64,000 bases of DNA, from NCBI GenBank assembly GCA_963808815.1, contig CAWEGI010000015.1, positions 372,001-436,000 on the forward strand. Direction: 5' to 3'. The notes below the pieces were generated by a model. The model was not told the DNA's origin and did no database searches. It saw only the letters and a program-made list of their open reading frames with translations. Positions 8,373 to 15,442 of this stretch are shown piece after piece. Position numbers and translations under genes: made by a program. Each line of letters starts with the position of its first letter. Position 1 is the stretch's first letter. The stretch is from DATBLE01 sp963808815. GTDB lineage: Bacteria; Actinomycetota; Thermoleophilia; Gaiellales; Gaiellaceae.

Positions 8373-8744
8373 GTGTCGATGCCGGAGACCCCTGTTTTCC
8401 AGGCATATCGCGGCACCGAGCCACCCGTCTTCCAGAACGAGGCTGAGCTCGAGTGCGCCAAGATCCTCGATTACTACGGCGTCCCCTGGCTGTACGAGCC
8501 GCGGACGTTCGAGCTGGAGGTCGACGAGGACGGCCGCGTCCTCGAGGCGTTCGCGCCCGACTTCTACCTGCCCGAGCAGGACCTGTACCTCGAGATCACC
8601 GTGATGAAACAGTCGCTCGTCACGCGCAAGAACCGCAAGCTCCGGAAGCTGAAGGAGCGGTACCCCGAGATCAACATCAAACTCTTCTACAAGCGCGACA
8701 TCGAGCGTCTGGGTCAGCGATACGGTCTGAAGCTCGTCTCCTGA
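8373..8744 (+). CDS. Conserved protein resembling PD-(D/E)XK nucleases
   Basis: 123 residues starting at GTG 8373 (ATG 8379 is also possible). I do not recognise a named family. The central FAPDFYLPEQDLYLEITVMK gives the PD...(D/E)xT/K spacing of small restriction-endonuclease-like folds, with a leading glutamate in NEAELECAKILDYYGVPW and an Arg/Lys-rich C-terminal helix. The layout is like DUF559 or Vsr-type proteins. It lies 14 bases upstream of hpt and is probably in one transcript with it. Nuclease activity is unproven. Confidence 0.6.
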   Translation: MSMPETPVFQAYRGTEPPVFQNEAELECAKILDYYGVPWLYEPRTFELEVDEDGRVLEAFAPDFYLPEQDLYLEITVMKQSLVTRKNRKLRKLKERYPEINIKLFYKRDIERLGQRYGLKLVS

Positions 8745-8758
8745 CGGCCCTCGGCCCT

Positions 8759-9313
8759 GTGGGCGAATCGCACGTCCCGCACGACGAGCGCATCGGCGAC
8801 GTGTATCTCTCCGCCGAGGAGATCGCGACGCGCGTGGCCGAGCTCGGCGCCGAGATCGCCGCCGACTACGAGGGCCGGGAACCGGTGCTGGTCGCATCGC
8901 TGAAGGCGAGCTTCGTCTTCCTCGCGGACCTCACGCGGGCGACCCCGATCCTCCATCACATCGACTTCGTCGAGCTGGCCGGCTACACGTCCGACGAGAC
9001 CGGCGGAACGCCGGCGATCCGGTTTCTCAAGGATCTGGACGCGCCGCTCGAAGGCCGGGACGTCCTGATCGTCGAGGACGTCGTCGACACCGGCCTGACG
9101 CTCAACTACCTGGTGCGCACGTTCACGCTGCGCTCTCCACGCTCGCTCGCAGCGGTCACGTTCCTCGACCGGCCGTACCGCCGTCTGGTCGCGGACCTCC
9201 CGGTCCGGTACGTCGGCTTCATCGTCCCCGACGAGTTCTTCGTCGGCTACGGCTTCGACGTTGCCGAGCGGTACCGGAACCTGCCGGACCTGCACGTCCT
9301 CCGACAGCCGTGA
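8759..9313 (+). CDS. hpt: Hypoxanthine phosphoribosyltransferase
   Basis: Purine salvage enzyme joining hypoxanthine or guanine to PRPP. 184 residues from GTG 8759. Seen: VLVASLKASFVFLADLTR, the PRPP-binding loop VLIVEDVVDTGLTL, and the C-terminal VGFIVPDEFFVGYGFD that contacts the base. Full length. The frame is open for another 100 codons upstream but that part overlaps the preceding gene and is noise. Confidence 0.93.
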   Translation: MGESHVPHDERIGDVYLSAEEIATRVAELGAEIAADYEGREPVLVASLKASFVFLADLTRATPILHHIDFVELAGYTSDETGGTPAIRFLKDLDAPLEGRDVLIVEDVVDTGLTLNYLVRTFTLRSPRSLAAVTFLDRPYRRLVADLPVRYVGFIVPDEFFVGYGFDVAERYRNLPDLHVLRQP

Positions 9314-9415
9314 GGCTCTTCCCTGGCCGCCGCGCCCGACGTGGCGGGCGCGGCACGACTCCGCAACTCTGTGGGGATCGTGATGCGAGCGAAGCGAGCG
9401 AGCACAGGAGGGGGA

Positions 9416-9444
9416 ACGTGGGGGAACCATGGGTTCCCCCACGT
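9416..9444. terminator. Long hairpin between convergent hpt and M23 genes
   Basis: 13-bp perfect stem ACGTGGGGGAACC/GGTTCCCCCACGT with an ATG loop, ending two bases before the stop of the M23 peptidase. It can serve both convergent genes. The GGGGGAACC core recurs at 15415 and, as GGGGGAAAC, at 25936. Confidence 0.7.
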
Positions 9445-9446
9445 GA

Positions 9447-10613
9447 TTAGAGATATCCCAGCGGGTCGACCGCCTGGCCGTTGACTCGCACCTCGAAGTG
9501 GAGGTGCGGTCCGGTCGAGTGGCCGGTGGAGCCGACGTAGCCGATGATCTCGCCGCGGGCGACCTGTTGGCCAACCGAGACCGCAATCCTCGATTGGTGG
9601 CCGTACGCGGTCGCGAGGCCGCCGCCGTGGTCGATCACGGTCAGGTTTCCGTAGCCACCGAGCCACCCGGCGTAGATGACGCTTCCGGCCGCGGCGGCCG
9701 CGATCGGGGTCCCGTAGGCGGCACCGAGGTCGATCCCCTCGTGCATTCGGCCCCAGCGCCAGCCGAACGGGCTCGTGATCGGCGCGCTGACTGGCCAGCT
9801 CAGCTGCCCAGAGCCCGTGTGCTGGACAGTCGAGTGCGACTGGGCCGCCTGGATCTTGGCCGCCAGCTCGGCGCTCACCTCCTGCAGGGAGTCGATCTCG
9901 CCGGCGTCGGCCCGCTCCTGGGCGCTCAGCGACGCGAGATCGGCCTTCTTCCGGCTCTGGGCGTCGACGAGGGCGCCCTGGCTCGCCACCAGCTGGTCGC
10001 GCAGGATGCGCGCCTGGTGAACGCGGAAGGCGAAGATCTTCGCCTGGCGCAGCATGTCCCGGCGCGCGGCCTTCGTGTGGGCCAGCGCCACCGCCACCTC
10101 GTCCCTCGACGAGCGCACGGCGTCGGCGATCTGCCGGTCTCGCGTGGCGACCAGCTTGATGTAGTCGAGGCCGTCGAGGAAGGCCGTGAAGCTGCTCGAC
10201 GAGAGCAGGACGGAGAGCTCATCGGGCGTGTCTGTTTCGTACGCTGCGACCAGGCGGTGGTTGAGCCGGCCGAGCGCGATCCGGTACTCAGCGCGCAGGA
10301 ATGCCAACCGGTCGCTCTGTACCTGGAGGAGCGCGTTCAGCCGGTTGAGCTTGACCTCACGCAGCTTCAACTCGTGCTCGAGCGGTCCGAGGCGCGAGGA
10401 GACATCGCCGACCTGCTGCTCCAATCCGCGGATCCGGCCGGAGACGTCGTCGATCTCCTGGCGGAGCGCCGCTTCCTTCTCTTGCGCCGCGGCCACCCGG
10501 TCCTGGAGAGCCGTGATCCTCGAGTCCACCGACTGCTTTCGGTCGACGATGTCGGCGCCTGCGGGTGCTGCGACGACGAGCAGGGCGACCAGGCCGAGGG
10601 CGAGGCGGCGCAT
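9447..10613 (-). CDS. M23-family peptidoglycan hydrolase with coiled coil (EnvC-like)
   Basis: 388 residues. Signal peptide (LALGLVALLVVAAPAGA), then a long heptad-rich coiled coil at about 25-250, then a LytM/M23 domain with the zinc ligands in HEGIDLGA and HLHFEVR. Acts outside the membrane, cutting or regulating cutting of peptidoglycan cross-links; EnvC-type proteins with this layout are often activators, but here the zinc-binding residues are present, so it may be catalytic. Ends with the long hairpin at 9416. Confidence 0.88.
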   Translation of the reverse strand: MRRLALGLVALLVVAAPAGADIVDRKQSVDSRITALQDRVAAAQEKEAALRQEIDDVSGRIRGLEQQVGDVSSRLGPLEHELKLREVKLNRLNALLQVQSDRLAFLRAEYRIALGRLNHRLVAAYETDTPDELSVLLSSSSFTAFLDGLDYIKLVATRDRQIADAVRSSRDEVAVALAHTKAARRDMLRQAKIFAFRVHQARILRDQLVASQGALVDAQSRKKADLASLSAQERADAGEIDSLQEVSAELAAKIQAAQSHSTVQHTGSGQLSWPVSAPITSPFGWRWGRMHEGIDLGAAYGTPIAAAAAGSVIYAGWLGGYGNLTVIDHGGGLATAYGHQSRIAVSVGQQVARGEIIGYVGSTGHSTGPHLHFEVRVNGQAVDPLGYL

Positions 10614-10671
10614 CCTGCTGGGTTCGGCGGCGCGCCGTGCGACCCTGCCCGTCCCCGATCTGCCTCGAGGG

Positions 10672-10860
10672 CTATGCGGCGGTCTCGGGCGGGTGCGGCT
10701 CGGGCACGATCACGGGCCCGGGCGGCTCGTGCGGGACGGGCTCTGGCTCGGGGACGATCACCGGACCGGGCGGATCGGAGGGAATGGGCGTCGGCTCGGG
10801 CACCGGCTCCGGGACGACGGCCTGGCCCGGAGGTGGGTCGTCAGTCGGGGACACGGGCAT
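10672..10860 (-). CDS. Proline-rich small protein after ccmI
   Basis: 62 residues, largely made of near repeats: EPVPEPTPIP, PPGPVIVPEPEPVP, PPGPVIVPEPHPP. No signal peptide or membrane segment. It overlaps the 3' end of the ccmI-like gene by 20 bases in another frame. It could be a real low-complexity protein or the out-of-frame continuation of the ccmI-like protein by an indel, since CcmI proteins often have a Pro-rich tail. I favour the second slightly. Confidence 0.35.
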   Translation of the reverse strand: MPVSPTDDPPPGQAVVPEPVPEPTPIPSDPPGPVIVPEPEPVPHEPPGPVIVPEPHPPETAA

Positions 10861-11149
10861 CAGCCCGCGGTGTTCCCCCGTCGAGCGCTTTCAAAGCCTC
10901 CGCAGCGTCCCGGCGCAGATCGCCGACCAGGCTGCGGTAATCGTCGTCGGAGATCTTCCCCGTGCGGTGGTCGAACTCGAGCTCCTTGAGCGCCGCCAGC
11001 GCGCGGTCACGCTCCTCCTCCAGGGCGAGGCGCTCGGGCGGCGGCTCGGCCGGCAAGGCGTCCGTCTCCCGCCCCAGGAAGGGCCGCGCGACGAACCAGA
11101 CGGCGGCGACGGCCAGCATGGCGCCGATCACGAGCGCGGCCGTCAGCAC
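10841..11149 (-). CDS. CcmI-like cytochrome c maturation protein, short form
   Basis: 102 residues from a GTG directly after the ccmF TGA. One N-terminal membrane helix (LTAALVIGAMLAVAAVWFVA) followed by the CcmI N-terminal signature: ALEEERDRALAALKELEFDHRTGKISDDDYRSL. CcmI holds apocytochrome c for the heme ligation complex. The TPR-bearing C-terminal half of full CcmI is absent, as is common in actinobacterial and archaeal versions. Zero-base spacing to ccmF indicates one operon. Confidence 0.75.
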   Translation of the reverse strand: MLTAALVIGAMLAVAAVWFVARPFLGRETDALPAEPPPERLALEEERDRALAALKELEFDHRTGKISDDDYRSLVGDLRRDAAEALKALDGGTPRADARVPD

Positions 11150-13144
11150 TCAGGCTTGCGCTTCGGGCGCCAGGCGCCCATAACGGATCGCGAGCCGCCG
11201 CTCCTCGCGCGCGTCCGGCCAGAGCGTGATCACCGACCCGAGCACGAATACGAGCCCCGCGAGCCAGATCATGTTCACGAGCGGATTGATGATCGCCTTG
11301 AAGTCGATCGTCCCGTTGCCGTTGACCTGCTCGGTGATCAGGAAGAGGTCCTCGCCGGTCAGCCAGTCGGAGCGGATCGCCACCTCGTTCGAGACCTGCT
11401 GCTCGACCGGGTAGTCGTTCTTCCCGGGGTGCATCACCGCGATCCGGCTGCCGCCGCGGTAGACGTCGATCGTGGCCCGCTCCTCGATCGCGTTGGCCGA
11501 GCGCGCCTTCGTCAAGCCGCGGTAGACGAGCGTGTAGTCGCGCACCTTGAGCGACTGGCCCGAGCTCAGCCGGGCGCTGCGCGAGGTGTCGTAGGCGCTC
11601 GAACCTGCGATCCCGATCGCGAGCAGCACGATCGCGGCGTGGACGACGTATCCGCCGTAGCGGCGTCGGTTGCGCGCGATCAACGACGTGAACGCGCGGG
11701 GGACCGAGTCGCCCGACAGCGTGCGGCGGGCCGCGGTCCCGCGTGCGAACTCGACCACGATCGTCGCTGCGACGAAAGCGGAGAAGGTGTAGGCGATCAG
11801 CCCCGGGAGCGACGAGCCTGCGCCGACCGCGATCAGGACGATGCCCACCGCGAGGGCGAAGGCGGTCGGCCAGAAGAACACCCGCTTCAGCGAGGAGAGC
11901 GACGCGCGCCGCCAGGCGATCAGCGGCCCGATCCCCATCAGCAGCAGCAGCGGCAGCCCGAAGCTCCGGAAGAAGAAGTTGTAGTAGGGACGCCCGACCG
12001 TCACCGCCTCGCCGCGTACCGCCTCGGACAGGATCGGGAAGGTCACCCCCCAGAGGATCGTCAGGCAGAGGGCGACCAGCAGCAGGTTGTTGTAGAGGAA
12101 CGTCGCCTCGCGGGAGACCAGCGACTCGAGCCGCGTCTTCGAGCGCAGCAGCGGCAGTCGGTAGAACAACAGCGCAAGCGAAGAGGCGACGACGAAGCAG
12201 ATGAAGCCGAGGAACCACGGGCCGATCGAGCTCTCCGTGAACGAGTGGATCGAGTTCAGCACGCCCGACCGCGTCAGGAACGTCCCGAAGAGGGACAGCG
12301 AGAACGCGAGCATGACGAGCAGCATGTTCCAGACCTTCAGCATCCCCTTCTTCTCCTGCACCATCACCGAGTGGAGGAAGGCGGTGGCGGCCAGCCACGG
12401 CATCAGCGCCGCGTTCTCGACCGGGTCCCAGGCGTAGTAGCCGCCCCACCCCACCTCCTCGTACGCCCACTTGGCGCCGAGCAGCTGGCCCACGCCGAGG
12501 AACATCCACGCGGCGAGCGTCCAGCGGCGGGTGGCGACGATCCAGCGCTCGTCGGTACGCCCCGAGAGCAGTGCGCCCATGGCGAAGGCGAACGGGACGG
12601 TCAGCCCGACGTAGCCGAGGTACAGCATCGGCGGGTGGATCTGGAAGTACGGGCTCTGGAGGCTCGGGTTCAGACCGGCGCCGTCCACGTTCGCGAGCTG
12701 GGTGTGGAATGGGCTCGCGACGAAGACGACGAGCATCGAGAAGAACACGGCGACGACTCCCAGCACGGGAACGACCCAGACGACCAGCTCGCGCCCTGCC
12801 TTGCGGTCGAGGAGGACGGCGGCCGTGCTGTACCCGGTCAGGACGACCAGCCAGAGCAGCAGCGAGCCCTCCTGGCCGCCGTAGAAGGAGGCCAGCTTGT
12901 ACGGCGTCGGCAGCTCGCGGCTCGTGTGCTGTGCGACGTACGTGAACGTGAAGTCGCTGCGCGCCAGCGCCACGAGCAGCACGGCCGAGGCGACGAGCGT
13001 GCAGGCGAAGGCGGCGACGAGCGCGTTCTGGGCGGAGCGCGACAGCCGGCGCCGCCGCGTGTGTGCGCCCCAGAAGCCGGCCACGACCGCGTAGAGGGCG
13101 AGCCCGAAGCAGACGACGAGCGCTGCCCTTCCGAGCTCAGGCAT
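11150..13144 (-). CDS. ccmF: Heme lyase subunit CcmF
   Basis: 664 residues, about 15 hydrophobic segments. Core of the System I cytochrome c synthetase that attaches heme to the CXXCH motif outside the membrane. The WWD-type loop WAYEEVGWGGYYAWDPVENAAL is clear, as is the QIHPPMLYLGYVGLTVPFAF block with the heme-liganding histidine. Full length for the family. Flanked by the ccmI-like gene (directly abutting) and ccmE (three bases between). ccmA, ccmB and ccmC are not in the window. Confidence 0.93.
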   Translation of the reverse strand: MPELGRAALVVCFGLALYAVVAGFWGAHTRRRRLSRSAQNALVAAFACTLVASAVLLVALARSDFTFTYVAQHTSRELPTPYKLASFYGGQEGSLLLWLVVLTGYSTAAVLLDRKAGRELVVWVVPVLGVVAVFFSMLVVFVASPFHTQLANVDGAGLNPSLQSPYFQIHPPMLYLGYVGLTVPFAFAMGALLSGRTDERWIVATRRWTLAAWMFLGVGQLLGAKWAYEEVGWGGYYAWDPVENAALMPWLAATAFLHSVMVQEKKGMLKVWNMLLVMLAFSLSLFGTFLTRSGVLNSIHSFTESSIGPWFLGFICFVVASSLALLFYRLPLLRSKTRLESLVSREATFLYNNLLLVALCLTILWGVTFPILSEAVRGEAVTVGRPYYNFFFRSFGLPLLLLMGIGPLIAWRRASLSSLKRVFFWPTAFALAVGIVLIAVGAGSSLPGLIAYTFSAFVAATIVVEFARGTAARRTLSGDSVPRAFTSLIARNRRRYGGYVVHAAIVLLAIGIAGSSAYDTSRSARLSSGQSLKVRDYTLVYRGLTKARSANAIEERATIDVYRGGSRIAVMHPGKNDYPVEQQVSNEVAIRSDWLTGEDLFLITEQVNGNGTIDFKAIINPLVNMIWLAGLVFVLGSVITLWPDAREERRLAIRYGRLAPEAQA

Positions 13145-13147
13145 GGA

Positions 13148-13543
13148 CTAAGGGGTCTGCTTGGGGGTGTACTTCGAGGGGCACTTCGTGATCAGCGTGC
13201 CCGGAATCGCGGTGAAGACTCCGCTCGCATACCGGCCGTCGACGACGATGTCACCGCCTGCCTTGAAGGCGTCCGGGACCGTGCCCTTGTAGACGACGGG
13301 CACGGCCGCCGTGCCGTTCCTGTCGCGCAACCGGAAGTGGAGGCCCGCGCCGTGTGCGTCGCCGGTGATCGGCCTGAGGACGACGCCGGTGACCGACACC
13401 TTGCCCGAGTGGCCGGAGAGTGAGCTCGGCCGGAGCGAGGGAGTGCCGCCGCCCGCGATCGACGAGTAGAGCAGGAAGACCGCGAGCACGGCCGCGACGG
13501 AGAGCGCGATCACGAGGCGCGCCGGGCTGCGTCTGCGAGCCAC
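13148..13543 (-). CDS. ccmE: Heme chaperone CcmE, CxxxY type
   Basis: 131 residues: an N-terminal membrane anchor (LVIALSVAAVLAVFLLYSS) and an OB-fold periplasm-side domain. In the standard protein a histidine in HxxxY binds heme covalently; here the corresponding segment is ITKCPSKYTPK, so cysteine replaces histidine (CxxxY). CxxxY CcmE proteins are known from archaea and some bacteria, where heme is bound through the cysteine. Lies three bases upstream of ccmF. Confidence 0.88.
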   Translation of the reverse strand: MARRRSPARLVIALSVAAVLAVFLLYSSIAGGGTPSLRPSSLSGHSGKVSVTGVVLRPITGDAHGAGLHFRLRDRNGTAAVPVVYKGTVPDAFKAGGDIVVDGRYASGVFTAIPGTLITKCPSKYTPKQTP

Positions 13544-13580
13544 GGCGGAATTCTACCCCCGCACGAGAGGCGGAACCCCG

Positions 13581-14048
13581 CTAGAAGACGACGACGACGA
13601 ACTGGTGCTGGGGGCCGAGCTTGAACGGCGGATTGTCCGTGGGGATCGGCGTGATCCGGTACGAGCCGTCCGGGAGCGCGGTCACGGTCATCGTCTGCGG
13701 GTTGGCGCCGACGCCCGAGACGAGGGCACTGCGGCCGGCGATGCCGTTGAACTTGATCTGGAACGCATCCCCCACCCGCCGCACCTGGACTGCGGCGCCG
13801 GCGCAGTCGAAGCGGGCGCTGAAGAGCCTCGGGTTGCTCGAGTAGGTCTCGGACATGTTCTGGATCCCGACAGCCGGGTCGCCGGTCACGTAGGCGAAGC
13901 CCTTGACCGCCCCGTTCACGCAGCGCTGTTGGGCGACGCCCAGGCGTTCGCCGACGGCGAAGGCGGAGCCGCCGACGGCGAAGAACAGCGCGACAGCGCT
14001 GATCACGAGCGCCGGGGAAGGTCGGTGCACGCGTAGCCGTACGTTCAC
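13581..14048 (-). CDS. Exported protein of unknown function with Thermoleophilia-type signal
   Basis: 155 residues from GTG 14048, preceded by GGAGGA at a good distance, which decides the start. N-terminal RPSPALVISAVALFFAVGGS is the characteristic export segment (SPAL...ALF.A.GG.A.A) seen very often in Thermoleophilia genomes and is my main taxonomic clue for this part of the window. The mature part has two cysteines and no motif I can name. Confidence 0.65.
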   Translation of the reverse strand: MNVRLRVHRPSPALVISAVALFFAVGGSAFAVGERLGVAQQRCVNGAVKGFAYVTGDPAVGIQNMSETYSSNPRLFSARFDCAGAAVQVRRVGDAFQIKFNGIAGRSALVSGVGANPQTMTVTALPDGSYRITPIPTDNPPFKLGPQHQFVVVVF

Positions 14049-14126
14049 GTCATTCCTCCGTTCGATCGATCGACCACCAATCATGCGTCAGGCGGTCGCC
14101 GGGATCGATCCCCGATTGGGGGGTTT

Positions 14127-14399
14127 CTACGGCTCGACCGGTTGGTTCTGGGGTTCAGCTGCAGGCAGGGTCTGCTGCGACCGCCGTTCGGGCACGCGGT
14201 AGCCGTGCTCGACGCAGAGCTGGCCGTGCGCGTCCTCGGTGAGCGCGTCGCAATAACCCTTGCCGTACGCGGCCCTCATGAAGGCGCCGACGACTTCGAG
14301 GCTCCATTCGGAGATGTCGTTCGCCTCGCGCCAGAGATCGGCGAGGCGGACGTCGATGTCGAGCTCGAGCAGGTCGATCCGTGAAGGTCTGCGTGGCAT
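14127..14399 (-). CDS. Small soluble protein of unknown function
   Basis: 90 residues from ATG 14399. Acidic, with DLLELDIDVRLADLWREAND and a segment FMRAAYGKGYCDALTEDAHG that is regular enough to look like a real protein. I cannot assign a family. The GYCDALTED...LCVEHGYR pair of cysteines could bind metal. Divergent from the TIM-barrel gene starting at 14450. Confidence 0.5.
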   Translation of the reverse strand: MPRRPSRIDLLELDIDVRLADLWREANDISEWSLEVVGAFMRAAYGKGYCDALTEDAHGQLCVEHGYRVPERRSQQTLPAAEPQNQPVEP

Positions 14400-14449
14400 G
14401 CGAATCACCATACGGAGGCGTCCGGACGGCATCGGCTATCGTCGCCGGC

Positions 14450-15283
14450 ATGGGAACGGTTCGGGTTGGTCCGGCGCGTGTTCCCTCCAGGGAGAGCCCG
14501 GAGGCGGCGGTCGGCCTCCTGCGGGAGCGGGGCTACCGCGCCTGCGAAATCGACTTCGAGGGCGGGTTCTGGATGGAGTACCCATGGGCCGAGCGGTTCG
14601 GCGAGCTCGCCCGCGAGGCGGACATCGTCCTCTCCGTCCACGCGCCCCTCGCCGGCTTCCTCGGCCAGGTCGAGCGCGACAAGAAGCACCGGATGGCGAT
14701 CGGCATGCTCGACCACTCGGCCGGCGTCGCGGTCGCCTGCGGCGCCGAGCTTGTCGTCCTGCACCCCGGCTTCCTGCTCGGGCGGACGCGCGAAGACGCC
14801 CTCGCCGACGTGGTCGAGCAGCTCGGCGAGCTGCGGGAGCGACTCGTCGGCAAGGGCCGCGACGTGCCGTTCGGGGTCGAGGTGATGGGCCGGGTCAACG
14901 AGCTCGGCACCGCGGAGGACGTCTTCGCCGTCGCTGCCCAGCTCGACTGGGTGCGTCCGGTGATCGACTTTGCGCACCTGCACGCGGTCACGGACGGCGC
15001 GTTCACCGACACGGAGACCTTCGCCGGCGTGCTCGAGGCTGCGGATGCCATCCTCGAGCCGGGTGCCCCGTTCCATGTCCACTTCAGCGACATCCAGTAC
15101 GCGAACCGGAACGAGACCAAGCACCTCCCCTATGGCGAAGGCACCCTGCGTGCGGAGCCGCTGGCCGAGGCGCTGAGTCGGTTCGAACGTCCGGCAACGG
15201 TCATCTCGGAGTCGCCTGACGAGGCTTCGTCTCAGGCGATCCGCGCGATCCTGGAAGCGACACCGGCAAAGACGGCTCGGTAG
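14450..15283 (+). CDS. TIM-barrel protein of the endonuclease IV/xylose isomerase-like group
   Basis: 277 residues from ATG 14450. Metal-ligand segments of the AP-endonuclease-2 superfamily are visible in order: SVHAPL, VLHPGFL, FGVEVMG, VIDFAHLHA, FHVHFSDI and VISESPD. This fits either deoxyribonuclease IV (cuts DNA at abasic sites) or a sugar-phosphate isomerase/epimerase; the VEVMG and DFAHLHA blocks lean to the endonuclease IV-like archaeal/actinobacterial branch. No operon partner. Confidence 0.7.
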   Translation: MGTVRVGPARVPSRESPEAAVGLLRERGYRACEIDFEGGFWMEYPWAERFGELAREADIVLSVHAPLAGFLGQVERDKKHRMAIGMLDHSAGVAVACGAELVVLHPGFLLGRTREDALADVVEQLGELRERLVGKGRDVPFGVEVMGRVNELGTAEDVFAVAAQLDWVRPVIDFAHLHAVTDGAFTDTETFAGVLEAADAILEPGAPFHVHFSDIQYANRNETKHLPYGEGTLRAEPLAEALSRFERPATVISESPDEASSQAIRAILEATPAKTAR

Positions 15284-15304
15284 ATCGAAGCAATGGCCGC
15301 CGGA

Positions 15305-15321
15305 GCCGGGCTATGCCCGGC
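15305..15321. repeat. Palindrome, GCCGGGC family
   Basis: 7-bp stem GCCGGGC/GCCCGGC with a TAT loop, 22 bases after the TIM-barrel gene. Near-identical to the palindrome at 2204, including flanking GG bases. Confidence 0.55.
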
Positions 15322-15414
15322 GGGAGGCACACAACGCAGAGCAACGGTGACCGCGCCAGGCTCGGCCGGCTCCGCTCACGCTCGATGGCCGCTGACGCCC
15401 GCAAGGAGGGGGCT

Positions 15415-15441
15415 CACGGGGGAACCAGGGGTTCCCCCGTG
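15415..15441. terminator. Hairpin at the 3' end of the cyclase gene, GGGGGAACC family
   Basis: 12-bp stem CACGGGGGAACC/GGTTCCCCCGTG with an AGG loop, just before the cyclase stop codon at 15443. It lies between two convergent genes, like the related hairpin at 9416. Confidence 0.65.
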
Positions 15442-15442
15442 C

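Noticed and set aside
10565..13423. 952-codon plus-strand frame
   Set aside because: Antisense of the ccmI-ccmF-ccmE genes; high GC keeps stop codons out of this frame.
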